A stretch of DNA of 64,000 bases. Source: Anaeramoeba flamelloides. Its lineage: Eukaryota > Metamonada > Anaeramoebidae. Numbering within the stretch: position 1 is the first letter of the stretch; each line of letters begins with the position of its first letter. The translations under genes were made by a program, and so were the position numbers. The stretch is from the NCBI GenBank assembly GCA_027625915.1, contig JANTQA010000033.1:1612001-1676000 (forward strand), in the 5' to 3' direction. Positions 46,401 through 57,680 of the stretch are shown here, piece after piece. The notes under the pieces were generated by a model that saw nothing but the letters and a program-made list of their open reading frames with translations, was not told the origin of the DNA and made no database searches.

Positions 46401-47266
46401 CAAACTTATTTATGCGCTGTAAATTTTGCTTACAAAATTTGAATACATTCCTGAATGATTATTTTTTGAAAATTGAATTTACTAAAAATAATGGTTTAGA
46501 GATTAATGATTATAACTACATAAAGACTATAAAATATTGCTATGTGTTACTCCGAAAAATAATTCTCTCCTTACGAAAAAATTTAGGAATATTTGAATAT
46601 TATCAAGACGAAACACTAAATCAGGCAATTAATAATATCCTATTGCTATCAGCAAAATATTCTCTCGAAAATTTATTAATTTTCCCCAAATTATCAAAAA
46701 AATATTATTTCTTATTGCTAACTTTAACAAAAGAAAAAATCTCTTTTATAATCAATTTAAATCCTGAAATGTTTGATCTCGTTTTTTCAACAATTAAAAT
46801 CGGTTTAAATTCAAAAATTAAATATAAATTTAAGAAAAATTGTCAAATACTAGAAATGATGTTAAAGTTTTATTCAAAAAATTATAATAATAAATTTCTT
46901 AAAGATGAGAAAAAAAAAGATCTTGCTATGAAATTTCATAACACATTAATCAAATATCAAGATGATCTAATTTCAATAATGTCAGACTTTTTCCAATTAA
47001 TAGTTTATGAAAACGAAGTGAATACCTATCTAATATCACAGCCTTTACTTATTTTGATCTTCTTATTCCAACATGAATATTTAGAAATACAAAAATCCTT
47101 TATTCGAGTAGTTAACAATAAAGAAAAGGGTATACAGATACAGAATCTTTTCGATCAATTAATGAAACCAATTGAAAATAACCTTAATTCAAAAAATAAA
47201 ATTTATTTTGCAAATAATTTAAATGTTTTTAGAAATAAAATTCGTGAAACTGGGTTTCTTTTTTAA
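43451..47266 (+). CDS. XPO7: Exportin-7 (RanBP16-type karyopherin)
   Basis: Nuclear export receptor of the importin-beta superfamily, which carries cargo out of the nucleus with Ran-GTP. Single exon. I chose the ATG at 43451 because the following LSKIFFESTDQKERLMVDKE aligns with the exportin-7 N-terminus ([20 protein letters not shown]). Other diagnostic blocks: SLTHHRLFLTWFRDKQLFSI (cf. [20 protein letters not shown]), NVIYYLASFWSTLASKM, the IPIKWC segment, YPKLSQ-like FPKLSKKYYFLLLTLTKEKI, and the C-terminal QPLLILIFLFQHEYLEIQKS then FDQLMKPIENNL. At 1271 residues it is longer than animal exportin-7 (about 1090) because of Asn- and Asp-rich inserts (e.g. residues ~870-900). HEAT repeats are predicted throughout. 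Confidence 0.88.
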   Translation: MNIKEFEDLSKIFFESTDQKERLMVDKELKAILKEPNSLLQIYRFLFDNKKYRVKYLCLLLLRDLVAKFWMQLEEEIQSELLNGLLNNISFIVNSKYRELFTPASLVFSRMYKFGFLTNSKIRNSELLLIIKNEFFKSQSSYDNLVGIYLFTNLVTECNMQIKPFESLTHHRLFLTWFRDKQLFSIFSLAVKYLRLSTMGLGLVSRSQTDLIIEMKKNEKQFYEKNKDYFKNNSDNIIDQNLPLKVFDSSLELILSILNFNFYFATAPQDLDSTNNYRIRIPIKWCRKFKFKVTQMLPSLVKQFLQMSKKYRNVNRTRNGNDDYYEDLNSMSFETTRISKILKCITLLCTTHYSLFIGNNQLMKQFLRYLLGSILLISSNHKQIFHTGKMKIDFSQLNQKLIINWKLSQLESCDYFDKWATSLFEFAIETLEINDLSQINSNVIYYLASFWSTLASKMKSNSQDNKKSSNMDKIIIHDKIIKLLSIISKTLIQIKIEQFSNLNGIGNGNFEESIEDLFLPKSSFLLEIKILQDLVRFEYLETKNYIVEQLHNSSRILENNTNNEEAIKKISIIVMIIGTLISRFQKEINFMKKQENQKNKKKMISFLFEENNFKINIDINDDVSDNDGDDYLVNMGMLEKNKVGNRNEGENVVGKEEYFLCGKLDIELICKVIELIKWNEDIWIQNNQNERCVILELSILYFLQNFLKVYYTSFFKKPNLFYKYLIEFVPDFKSEQDIFLFIFIKIIENLKSALIQKEVLYQNLKIFKKLINSNIWPDSFFNLDPILKILSNHNENDFPFLKSLSFGSLDKKIRILFYQCLTKLLIAEKMELIFLEKFEDFITPFDIIFVEIKNILTNINDKNNNLIKNNNNFIKNNNNIHINNNNIHIKTQNDDDDDETIEQILSFLLFFKGFFIEMSTSKYLNYLYDWLFPEKFEILNLIFSRYCQNSIITNNILQLWMCFVKDNNQLNLLDSLNNGYENRSNLFMRCKFCLQNLNTFLNDYFLKIEFTKNNGLEINDYNYIKTIKYCYVLLRKIILSLRKNLGIFEYYQDETLNQAINNILLLSAKYSLENLLIFPKLSKKYYFLLLTLTKEKISFIINLNPEMFDLVFSTIKIGLNSKIKYKFKKNCQILEMMLKFYSKNYNNKFLKDEKKKDLAMKFHNTLIKYQDDLISIMSDFFQLIVYENEVNTYLISQPLLILIFLFQHEYLEIQKSFIRVVNNKEKGIQIQNLFDQLMKPIENNLNSKNKIYFANNLNVFRNKIRETGFLF

Positions 47267-47483
47267 CACTTCTATTTTTATGTATATGCGTATGTGTATG
47301 TGTATGTGTATGTTTATTTTTTATACATTTATTCTTTTTTTTTTTTTTTTAATTTATTATGAAAATTTATTTTTTTTTTCTTTTATGTAGAATGAATTTA
47401 AATCTTTTTTTAGAATAAAATTATTATTATATATATATATATTTATATATTTTTTTATAATTTGGATTTTTATTTTTAAATGT
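47267..47483. repeat. Simple repeats downstream of exportin-7
   Basis: A (TGTA)n-like microsatellite (47281-47315), a T run and a short AT run. No gene. Confidence 0.6.
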
Positions 47484-48182
47484 ATCTAATACTCCATTTC
47501 AAAAATTGTGACTCGCCTGAAATAATAAATTGAAAAAAAAATATATATCCCTTCGTATTCATGAACAACTAACAATTAAATCATATTTGTAATTCACTTT
47601 TAAGTCATTCAAAAATATATAAAAGCCTGGTATTTTAAAAATTAAATAAAAAATATAATCAAAAACCAAAAAAATTTGAATCATAATTTTTGAAATGAGC
47701 ATTACAGATTAATTATTAGTGAACTTTTAATTGAAAAAAAGTTAACAAGAAGATTTTTTGCAAATAATTAAAGTAATTTTAAAAGACCTTACATAGTCGA
47801 AATTTTCATTGTGATTATTTGTCTTTTCAAAGATCTTTTTTTTTTCCACAAGATTCTTTCGCAAAAAAAAAAAATAAAAAAAAAAAAAAAAAAAGAAAAA
47901 GAAAAAGAAAAAGAAAAAGAAAAAGAAAATAAAAGAAAAATTTGCAACTTCAAAAAAAAAGAAAGAGAAAAATTTTTCAAAAAAAAAGAAAAAGAAAAAG
48001 AAAAAGAAAAACAAAAGAAAAACCAAAATTTGAAAAAGCAAAACAAAAAAATCCAAAATTAGAAAAAAATATTTGATCTAGTAAAATCAAAATATTTTTT
48101 AGTTAAGAATACTGAAAGAAAACCTCAAAACAATTTCCATTCACATTATAAAGTGGGTTAACTTTTTTGAAAAATAGTTTGG
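47484..48182 (-). repeat. Dispersed ~600-bp MITE, copy 3, with (GAAAAA)n tract
   Basis: Reverse copy of the 1185-1791 family: TACTCCATTTCAAAAATTGT, CTGAAATAATAAA, ATATATCCCTTCGTATTC, TTTGAAATGAGCATTACAG, TTCCACAAGAT, then CATTATAAAG and GAAAAATAGTTTGG. The poly-A core has changed into two (GAAAAA)n arrays (47890-47935 and 47985-48015), so the copy is about 100 bp longer. Confidence 0.6.
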
Positions 48183-51100
48183 TTTCAAAGAATAAAAATA
48201 AATCAACCAGTGAAAAGAATTAACAAATATTTATCAAGAATATAAACTATTTTTCATTCAAAGGGACCAAATTGTAATGATATAATACACGTGTTTAAAG
48301 GGTTTGCATAGATATTAGAAGAAAAATTTTATTTTGGAAATTTTCAAAATTGAAATCATTTTTTCACATTTCTACACATCATTGGCACATTTTTGTTTTT
48401 TTTTTTCGATTTTTTTTTTAAAACTTCATTCATTTGCAAAAAATTTTTTTATTGTAAGATCAATAGTCACTTGATAAAAACGTGTTATTCTAATGTTATT
48501 GAAACCATGTAAAGATTATTGAGAAATCTATTGATTTCTATTGCAATTCAATTCGATCTTTGATCTTGATATTTGTTAAATAAATGTGAAAAATTTTCAC
48601 TTCATTTTCATTTCCTTTTTCAAATAGAGACCACAAATACCAACAAACTTTGTTTGGGGGCTTAATTTCTAAAAGAAAAGTATGGAAAATGAAGTGAAAA
48701 ATGTTTCATATTTATTATTCAAATACCAGTAGAAGTTCAAAACGAACATCCTTGTTTTTCTCAATAGGGCCCGAAGAATTTGAGTTTTTGATTTTTAAGA
48801 AAATCTATTGATTAATTAGTTTTCTTTCAGACATCTATCAACATTTCTTTGAGGTGTATTATTCTGCTTATTTCTTATTTGTTCTTCAAAGGCCAATTAT
48901 ATAAAATAATTGATATTTGAAAAAATCGTTGGGCCTCTTTGACTGAAACAGAGTTTATTTTAATAATACTAATTCTGGTTATTTTTATTAGTGAATTTCT
49001 AAAAAAAAAATTGAAATAAACAATTAAAAATTATAATTGGTCAAAAAAAATTATAAAATTACAGAAAGTTATAGAATATTTTTTTTCAAAGGGAATTTTA
49101 TTTTAATTTTTAATTTTTTTTTTTTTTTTTGATGGAAAGAATAAATTTAAATATGATGGAGTCGTTTTAAAAAACATGTAGAGGTTGATAAAACATTTAG
49201 AAAGTTTTTTAATGTAAAATAGTAAAAAAATTTTCATAATAAATGATTTTTAAAAGTTTTATTTTTTAACAAAGTAAAGGTTCAGTATTTAAATTTAGTA
49301 TTGTAATTGGATTTTAAAGGAAATATTTTTTTGAAAAAAAAGTTTTCACTTTATTGAAACAGAGAGACTTTAAAACAGTTTTAATTCTGGCTATCTCATA
49401 CAAAAAAAAAATTCACTTTTTTTAAAATGGTTATACCCAATAAAATTCCTTTCACTTTAATTTCAGAACTTTATCATAATTGGGGATTTTTACTTCAAAA
49501 TGTTACTCATTTTGTGAATAATTTTTGAAGAAGAGATCTCAAAAGTAATAATTGTTTTGAATCAAACAAACATAAACAATGATTTTTCAATTTAAGGAAT
49601 TATTCACATTTTACATAATGAAAAAATATAATTCTGACAACTTGACCTTTCAAAAAAGATTTTTTGAGTTTTTATGAATATTGAAACATTAAAAATTAAA
49701 ATAAGGTTCATGACTCAGTTTATAGAAAGATTGAGAGTAAACTAGAGGTGAATCTTTATTTTTTCAATTTTTTGGACATTTTTTTGATGATATTTTTAGT
49801 GTTTATTAAATAAAGTATACTGAGATATATTCAACACTTTAATTTTTATCAAAACATTAACCTATTTGGTTAAAGATATAATTTGAACTATTTAGTTTCG
49901 CACAAACATTGACACTCAAAATTTGTAAAAGGTGCTTACCTCCTTAAACAACAAATACAAACAAGCTTGAAAAATATCTCTTATTATTTAATAATTGTTT
50001 ATCTTTTTCTGTTTTTTATAAAAATTTAGAAAAAAAAATAAATTATTTTTCATATTTTAAACTTTTAAATTATAGACGTAAAAGTCTTTATATTGTTCAA
50101 AAAGTTACATTTTGATTTTTAAGAGAATTGGTATCTTCTTTTCAGGTGTGCCTCCAAAAATGAAATTTATACACAAAATAAAAACATTTTTATTTTTTTT
50201 TTTTTTAATTATTATTATTATTATTATTGAAGAGGGGTGATTAAACCCTATTATACTCATTGTTTACTATTATATTTTCCAGAATAGAAAATAATAGAGT
50301 AAAATCCGTGATTTTACTCTATTCTTTTGAATTATGGAAATGGTAGTCACTCGACAGCACTCTTCAGCACTTCATATTTAGCTTTTCTTTTCTTTTTTTG
50401 TTTATTTCGAAAATCTATTGATTTTCGTTAGGTTTTTTTGAGTTTTCTATTTATTTGGAAATTCAATAGGTTTTCATAAGATTTTTTTACTTTTTGAAAT
50501 AAACCGAAAATTTATTAAAATTTTCTGTTTATTTCAAAAAGTAAAAAAAACAAGAACACTTCATTAATAAAACAAAAAAACCTAAAGAAAACCTGGGAAC
50601 TTGAAGGCACTAAGACACTCTACAACACTTGACAGAAACTAAAATTTTATTTAGAGTTTTTTATATTAGTTATAATGTATGCAATATTATCACCCATATG
50701 ATAGCTTTTCATTTAAAAAAAAAAATAAAATAAAAAGTATTTTTAAATAAAGAAAAACAAAAAGAGAAAGAAAGGCAAGAAATAAAAGAGATTCTTTTGC
50801 TTTATTTGTAAGGGTTAAGCACTCAAGAGCTCTTAATCTGTTAAAGAGGGAGTTTTGAAGTGACTAAATTTGTGACTCCTAATTTAAATAGTAGTCAAAA
50901 GAGCCTTTTAATTACAGTCATTAAAAGTATTTAAAACTCAATTTAGTTTTCTGAAAAAAAAAAAAAAAAAAAAAAGAATAAGTTGAAAAAAAACAAGATA
51001 TAAAAATAGTAGTAGTAATGAGTGGATATATGTTTCTGGTGAGTTGAATGGCTTGATGTTGAGACTTTGATTATAATTCAAAATAAAAGAGATTGAAAAA

Positions 51101-51411
51101 ATTATAAAAAATAATTAAAAACTTCATTAAACAGTTTATTTTTTAGCCTCTAAGTGTTCAATGGGTTGGGGGTTATTTCTTTTTCTATCAAAATTTTATA
51201 GGATCACTAGTATTATTTCTTTTATAAAAGAGATATAATTATTTTAACGGACTTTGGTCAAATGAAATCTATTAATTTATCAAGTTTTCATTGAGAATTT
51301 TATTGATCAAAGATACTTCCATAAAGTTCAAGGTTTTCCAGAATAGGAATTGGTTTTCCAAATTTTCTTTTTAGTTTCCTTACCTTTTTTTATTGTATTT
51401 TATTTTATTTA
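48183..51411. other. Intergenic, no supported gene
   Basis: Contains an ATT run (50205-50228), a dispersed hairpin (50275-50340), a copy of the 40850 palindromic repeat (50395-50605) and a poly-A run (50956-50975). No coding exon is recognised. Confidence 0.35.
50275..50340. repeat. Dispersed hairpin, second clear copy
   Basis: The arms TTTTCCAGAATAGAAAATAA and AATAGAGTAAAATC pair with GATTTTACTCTATTCTTTTG and AATTATGGAAA. Same family as 28157-28224. Confidence 0.5.
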
Positions 51412-51600
51412 ATCAATTTCACGAAATATATTTTTCACAAAATCCCAGTGCAAACTTTGTTTTCACAGTATTAACACAAACCAAGTACCAACTGGGCAGA
51501 TTGTGACAGAAAGTTCGGATTCGGTTCAATTTGGTTGGTTTCAAATCATATTCATTCTTGTTGCTTAAGTTCGTCTCGATTCACTTATGGCCTCATCAGG
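51412..51600. other. GC-richer island ending in a T run
   Basis: This island stands out from the AT-rich flanks and is open for about 50 codons both on the plus strand (KSQCKLCFHS..., ending at a TAA near 51569) and on the minus strand (about 51430-51590). It ends at a run of T (51606-51613) as some pol III transcripts do. I recognise neither a protein family nor a known structural RNA. Confidence 0.25.
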
Positions 51601-51625
51601 ATAAGTTTTTTTTGTTTGAGATCTA

Positions 51626-51763
51626 ATGATGAACAAGTTAATCAATTCTGATAATGATTTTTTATTTCTTTTATCTCCTCAAGACAATTTAAAAAAAAAC
51701 AAAACGAGAAGGAACGAAAGTAACTCAAACAACTTGGAAAAGGAATTTGGAAAAGGTAAATAA
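51626..51763 (+). CDS. Possible 45-residue ORF or exon
   Basis: ATG ATG start, coding-like composition (MMNKLINSDNDFLFLL then SPQDNLKKNK) and an in-frame GTAAAT near the end that could be a splice donor before the TAA. It faces the 3' end of the next gene. No family is recognised, and it may be chance. Confidence 0.22.
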   Translation: MMNKLINSDNDFLFLLSPQDNLKKNKTRRNESNSNNLEKEFGKGK

Positions 51764-52121
51764 TCTAAAAACGAAAAAAACAATGATTATCAAAAATTAA
51801 AGAATCATTGAATTTTTCATGGTTATTTTTTTAATTATCTGCTTAATTTTCTTTCTTAATATTTAGTCTAAAAATCGAGGTCAAAAATAGATTAAATTTA
51901 TTTTTAAAAAAAAAGTATAAACGAAAATATTATTATTTATTAAATTATTTTTAAAAAAATGTGATTATCTTTATTACATTTCTAGTGCATTTAATAATGA
52001 AAAAATGTGAATAAAAATAAAAACCAAATAATTTTTCAAAAAACAAAAAAATGAAAAAATCAAAAAAAAAAAAAAAAAAATAGAAAAAAAAAAAAAACAC
52101 AAGCAAACGCAAATGATTTGA

Positions 52122-54061
52122 TTAATTATCGAATATATTTGATCGAAAAGCAGAAACAGAATTTGCGATTCTCCAAGTGGGCACTCTTTTCAAGGGTACA
52201 TTAAATGATTTTGATAAATCTAATTCTGTTTGGCTTTGCTGCGCTTGTATGTATTTGTGAGGTTCAATGAACCCATCATTTTTGTTATTGTTGTTTGAAG
52301 TTATCCCCCGTTCCATAACTTGATTTAAAAAAATGGGGATTGGCACACTTCGAGCAATGTTTCCCAGCTCATCCTTTTCGTTATTTTGCTGCTTATTATT
52401 TGTTGTTGTTGTTTTGATATTATCCAATTCTGCAAATATTTCGTTAAATCTTTTATTGTCCTCGTCCTCGTCATCATCATCAGTAGACTCACTTCCCGAG
52501 CCATTCTCTTCACCTTCTTTTTCTTCATCGGAATTAAATTTGTCAAATTTTTTATTAAAAAGTCCATTGTCTTCCATTGAGAAATTGAAATAGGGAATAT
52601 AATTTGATTCATATTTATCAAATTTCTTTTTAAATTTTTTTGTTCTTTGCTTTTTTTTTTTTTTTGTTTGGGTATTCTTGAGCCCTTTATAATTCTGTTT
52701 AAATATGATTTTTTCCCCTTTCATTTCAATAGTGTTTGGATTTGAAAGATATTTATTCATTTTTTTATTTTTTTGTGGCCGTTGCTTGATTGATTTTTTA
52801 ATTAAGGTTTGGGTTTTTTTTTTATTATTTTTAAGACTGGTTTTGGGTTTTTCGTTTTCTTTTTCTTTTTCTGTTTCTTTTTCTTTTTCTGTTTCTTTTT
52901 CTTCTTCTTCTTCTTTTTCTTTTACTTTATTTTGTTTTTCTTTTTCTAATTCTCTTTTCTCAACAGATTCTGGCTTGTCTGTTGTTATTCCTAATTCTTT
53001 ATTGTTATTTTGAATCTTTAAAATGCTGCTCCATAATGTTTGTTTTTCTTTTTCGAGATTAAATTTCAATTGTTCAAATTGATTTTCTTGTCTTTGTTTA
53101 AACTTTTCTAGTTCTTGACTCATTTTTTCTTTCTCATTATTTAGGATTTGCTTCATTTGTTGATTTAATTTCATTAATTCTTTTTCAAATTGCTCATTAT
53201 TTGTCTTTTCTTCCACCATGATCGTACCAATTTCAGTTTTTGTTGTTTCTTCCGGAAGAATTATTTTAAATGTTTTGGAATAGTTTTTGTTTGTTAAGAT
53301 CAACTCTTGCTCAGTTTTGTTTTTCTTATGGTTTTTTTTTGAAACAAACAATGGTTGGTTAGATAAAAAAATGCAAATTCGGAATATTTGTTATTATTTG
53401 GTTTGTTTTTTGTTTTTTGTTTTTTGTTTTTTGTTGTTTTGTTTTATTGTTTAAAAGTTTTTTGTTAGTGTTGTTAATTGTTATTTTTAAATCAAAGAAT
53501 AAAAAGGGTTTGTTTACAATTAAAAGTTCGTTGTGTAAATTTAAAAAGGACTTACTATAAATTTTTTATTAACCAAATAATTTGTTGGGGTTTTTTGATC
53601 AACAGCAAAAACAGAAGAATCACAATTCAGACATTTAAACAAGATCCAGTCTCCAATTTTAGTTTGAGAAGATAACAGATCGTAATTCTTTTTTTTTTTT
53701 TTTTTTTTTTTTGTATAAAGGTTTATAGGTTTTGGTAAATGGGATTTGAGAAAGAATAAAATTAAAAAAAAAAATTAAAAAAAAAATTTTTTTAGTTTAT
53801 TAATTCTTTTTGTTATTTATTTATTTTCCGAGGGATCGAAGGAGACAGAAAAGAAAAAGAATTGTAATTTCTTTTCCTCAGACTTTCAATTTGAAAACTT
53901 ACTATTTTATGGCCATTTATTGTTGTTGTTGAAAAAATTGGATCTTCAAGAATTTCAATGATTTCTTGATTTATTGTTTTTTTAGAATCAAGAAGAGAAT
54001 TGGTTTCTTGGATTTCTAAGTGGAGATTCAAACATGAACAAAGAACATTTTGGTTATTCAT
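52122..54061 (-). CDS. Coiled-coil/KEKE protein with N-terminal Cys pairs, 3 exons
   Basis: Exons in transcription order: 54061-53903, 53687-53556 and 53324-52122, giving 497 residues. All junctions are phase 0 with GTAAGT donors. For intron 2, no AG occurs between the donor and the chosen CATAAG acceptor. The N-terminus has LCSCLNLHLEIQE, and exon 2 supplies WILFKCLNCDSSVFAVD, so CxC plus CxxC could bind zinc (inference). Exon 3 encodes a heptad-rich coiled coil (residues ~125-215), a short KEKE segment (~240-265), a basic region, an acidic DDDDEDED run (~390-400) and an ordinary C-terminus ending FNVPLKRVPTWRIANSVSAF. I do not recognise a family. The (GTTTTTT)n repeat at 53400-53440 lies in intron 2. 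Confidence 0.7.
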
Positions 54062-56499
54062 TCGAATTGTTTTCTTTTTTTTTTATTTTGGTTTAGAGAT
54101 CAGTTTAAAGGTGTAAGAGTTTTTTTTATTTGAAAAAAGTTTTTTCACAGACAAAAGGATCAAAAAAATGAAATTCCAAATTGATGTGAATTTGAACCAG
54201 TCATTTTGTTTTGAGTTTTGTATTTGGTTATCCAATTGTATAGAAAGTTTATTATAAATTGGCTACATAATATTTTGAAGAAATTAATGTTGTACACAGA
54301 GAAGTTGAAGATTAAAGTATGTATATATTAGGTGACAAAAAAAATTCAAAATTTAATGTTTGACAAAACAACTACTTGAATAACCTTTCATCAGAAGAAA
54401 TAAAGGTAATTCACAATATAATCTCATTGATATTCTGGAACTTTAAATTATTGAGGGTATTGAAATTTTGTTTTTTAGTTGTATAACCACCTTTTTTAAA
54501 CATTCTTTTGTTTCACAAAAAAGGGTATATCTTGGGGTAAATACTTTAAAATCATGGAGTAAATACATTTTTGTTTTATTTAACTTTGGGGTTAAAGATT
54601 TTTTTGTGAAATAGATTGGAATTTTTTACGCTATTTATTTTTTTGATCCTTTTTTCTTGTGTTAATATTTGTGATATCTATATTGGGTGATCAAAGAATA
54701 TTACACGAAACTCATTATTTAGAATTAAAAAAAATCACACACAACTGATATTTTGTCCCCTTTAAATTTCAAATACATATCGTTATAAGAATGACTTTGA
54801 GAAAATAAGTAATATATTTTTCTTGATGGGCTGATATTTATTTCAACCATAAAGAAAGATATATTTCATCATTTTTTCAACAATGAGTAAAGTTGTGTGA
54901 GTTTTTTTTTGTTAAAGTTGTGAGGATGTTGAGGGAAAAAAAATTAATTAAGGGGGATAAGTCCATTTTTCATTTTTTGAGTACCACCATTTATCTGAAA
55001 CTGAATTATTCAAATCATTTCTTTAGCCAAATACATTGATATTTTCATAAATACTAGAGTGGAATATATTCTAGTAATAGATATTTTCATATCAACAAAA
55101 AAACGCAAATCAAAATAATGAAAAAATTGATCAAAAAAAAATAAATAAAAATCATTTATTACTTGATCTTATCTATAACATTTAATACAATTACTTATTC
55201 TTTATTTGGTTTTATTTTTAATTCATTATGAAAAAAAATTTGTTTGGAAAATTTTTTAAACACAAATTACTGTTTATTTCGAAAGAATTTCCAAAAACAA
55301 TTTAAAAATCCTATTTTCATTTATGTCATCTAATTCTCGTTTTGGTTCAGGAAATCAGATATTTTTTTAATTCTTCTTGAGAATGAGGGTTTATTGTGTT
55401 ACATCCGTTTGTTTGATTTTATAATCATTTATTTTCCATTAAAATAAGAAATCAAAAAAATTCTGAATCTGATTGAAATTTGTTATTGAATTTTTCAATT
55501 ATTTTGATTTGACTCTTTTGTAACTGTTTTTTGATTCCCAGAATTCAACACCTTTATTTTAATTTTTGAAATAGTATTCTTTTTTTTGGCTTTTAGTTTG
55601 ATAAAAAAATTTTAAAAAAGAATTTTGAAAGCAAATTTGTCACAAAAGGTTTTATAAAATTATAAATAAATAGTAATGGGGCACGAAATTCAAGGAAAAA
55701 AATAGTTTGTATGAATACAAACTAAGAAGATAAAGATAACGAATCTTCGAAAATAGACTTTTATCGATTTTTTTTTTTTTCTTTCTTGATTTCAAAAAAT
55801 TTATTTGGTATGGTGATCTTTCGTGTTTGGTCTTCTAAAAAATAATATTTGTTTCAAAAGCACATTTTTTTGGGTGTATTTTTTTTTGGTTTACTGCTGT
55901 ATTAATTTCGCTCGTTCGTATAAACACATCTCTAGATCCAAAACCGAATTTAATAAAACCAAAAATTGAATCAAAAAAAAAATGTTCAAAAAATTGAAAA
56001 ATGAAAGATTCAACTCTGAATTACTTTGATTCTTTTCACAAATAAACTAGTGGGTGGTGTTTTGGTTCCAAAGTTTCAATATCTGGTGGCACTCAAAAAA
56101 TATTTTACAGTAATGTTAACACAATTAAAATTTTTATAAATAGTAAAATTTACTTACTTCCTTAAAAAAAAAATAAAAAAAATTCAAAAAAATTTTTATA
56201 TTCCTTTTGGATCATTAAAGCGAATCAAAAGTTCCAATCCTTAATAAAAGTTTAAAAAGAAATTAAATCTCAACTTAACAAAATTCTTGTTTCGATAATA
56301 CCTCAAATTTTTTGAAAAAATATTTCCTCTTCTCTTTTAAACTCTCAAAATAAATAACACTAGCCAATAATTATAATTGATTAAAAATTCGAATTTTTTT
56401 GAAAAAAATTAAAAACAGATAAATTTGATCAATGAAAATTCAAATTTCTTCTATTCTTCTGTCTCTTCCTTTTTTAATATTTAGAAACTTTTTCAAACA
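54062..56499. other. Intergenic, with a dispersed repeat at 54793-54951
   Basis: The repeat is the second copy of 13397-13560. Nothing else is recognised. Confidence 0.4.
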
Positions 56500-57680
56500 A
56501 TTCAACAACTAATTTATAAATGAAAAAAAAAAAAATTCAAATTAGTAGTATGATGAATTATTTACAAAAGGTTGGCTTAAATACTATAATAAATTATTTA
56601 GGTTTGAAACAAAAAAGGTGTTATTTTGTATCTGTAATAGGGAAAAAAATACCGTACATGAAAATAATCCAGTCAAGATTTTTAATTACGAATATTAGAA
56701 AATTATTGTGTAATTTCTTTTATTTAAGAATCAAATCCTTTTTATAAAGAATCAAATTTTTTATGAGCCTGGTAATAAACCCACCTCAAGTTTATTAAAA
56801 GAAGGTAGTCTCTAAATACTAAGGTAATAGTCTGATACCATATGTAGATCAAGTATTTTTGAAACCCCAATAGATTTTTATAGAAATTTACTAGAAGTTT
56901 GGAAAATGATAATTTTTATTCTTGTTTTTTGATTGGTTGAATGCTGTTTTAAACAAGTATGATTTCATTAATCATCATTCGAATAAGTGAGCGTGGGTTA
57001 TAATTTTAAAAATTTTGGATTCTTAAAAAACAGGATTTGATTCTTAAATAAAAGAAATTACACATCAATTTCCCTATTATTCACAATTAAAAATCTTGTC
57101 TGGATCATTTTCATGTATTGTATTTTTTTCACTGCTTAAGGACTACGTTCCCACCCATGAGGGGGGCTGAGTTATTATGTTATTTCACTTTACCTTCTCG
57201 CAAAAAATTTTCACACTGAATAAATTGGACAAAAAAAAATAAAAAAAAACAATTTTTGTCTTCTTTACCTTTTCAAGAAGACTGTTTTTCTTTATTTTTC
57301 AGCGAAGAGGAAAATTGAAAATAACAAAAAAAAATCATTGCAAAAAATGGCTTTTTGTGATTTTCAAGTGCATTTCAAATTTGAGAACATTTCAGACTTG
57401 TATAAGCAAATGTAAAAAATATGTAGAATAGTCCAAGAAAATAGTTTGAGTTCCGAAAGTTGAAATGGAAATTCTAAAATATTAAAATCAAAATTTTGTG
57501 TGTTCTAACAAGGTAAAAAATGGTGAAAATCGTTGAAATTTTTTCTAAGATAAATTCTCCTGGGACAAATATTATTTGGATTGCATGACTCTTTTAAGGG
57601 TGATTTGAATAAGTTATTTCACCGTTTTCACCTAAAATGTAACCCTGAAATGATATTTTCTAATTAAAAAAAAATCATTT
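56500..57680. repeat. Long dispersed repeat with an internal inverted repeat
   Basis: The stretch 56640-56770 and the reversed 57005-57130 are complementary (ATTTCTTTTATTTAAGAATC and its diverged complement). The flank 57140-57680 recurs at 60265-60760, and the palindromic part recurs at 60990-61470, inside intron 4 of the phosphatase gene. Frames across the palindrome are not genes. Confidence 0.45.

Noticed and set aside
51626-51665. C/D-box snoRNA (TGATGA followed by CTGA)
   Set aside because: The boxes are only about 25 nt apart and there is no terminal stem.
56520-56747. Open frame of 75 codons
   Set aside because: It lies across one arm of a palindromic dispersed repeat and resembles no protein.
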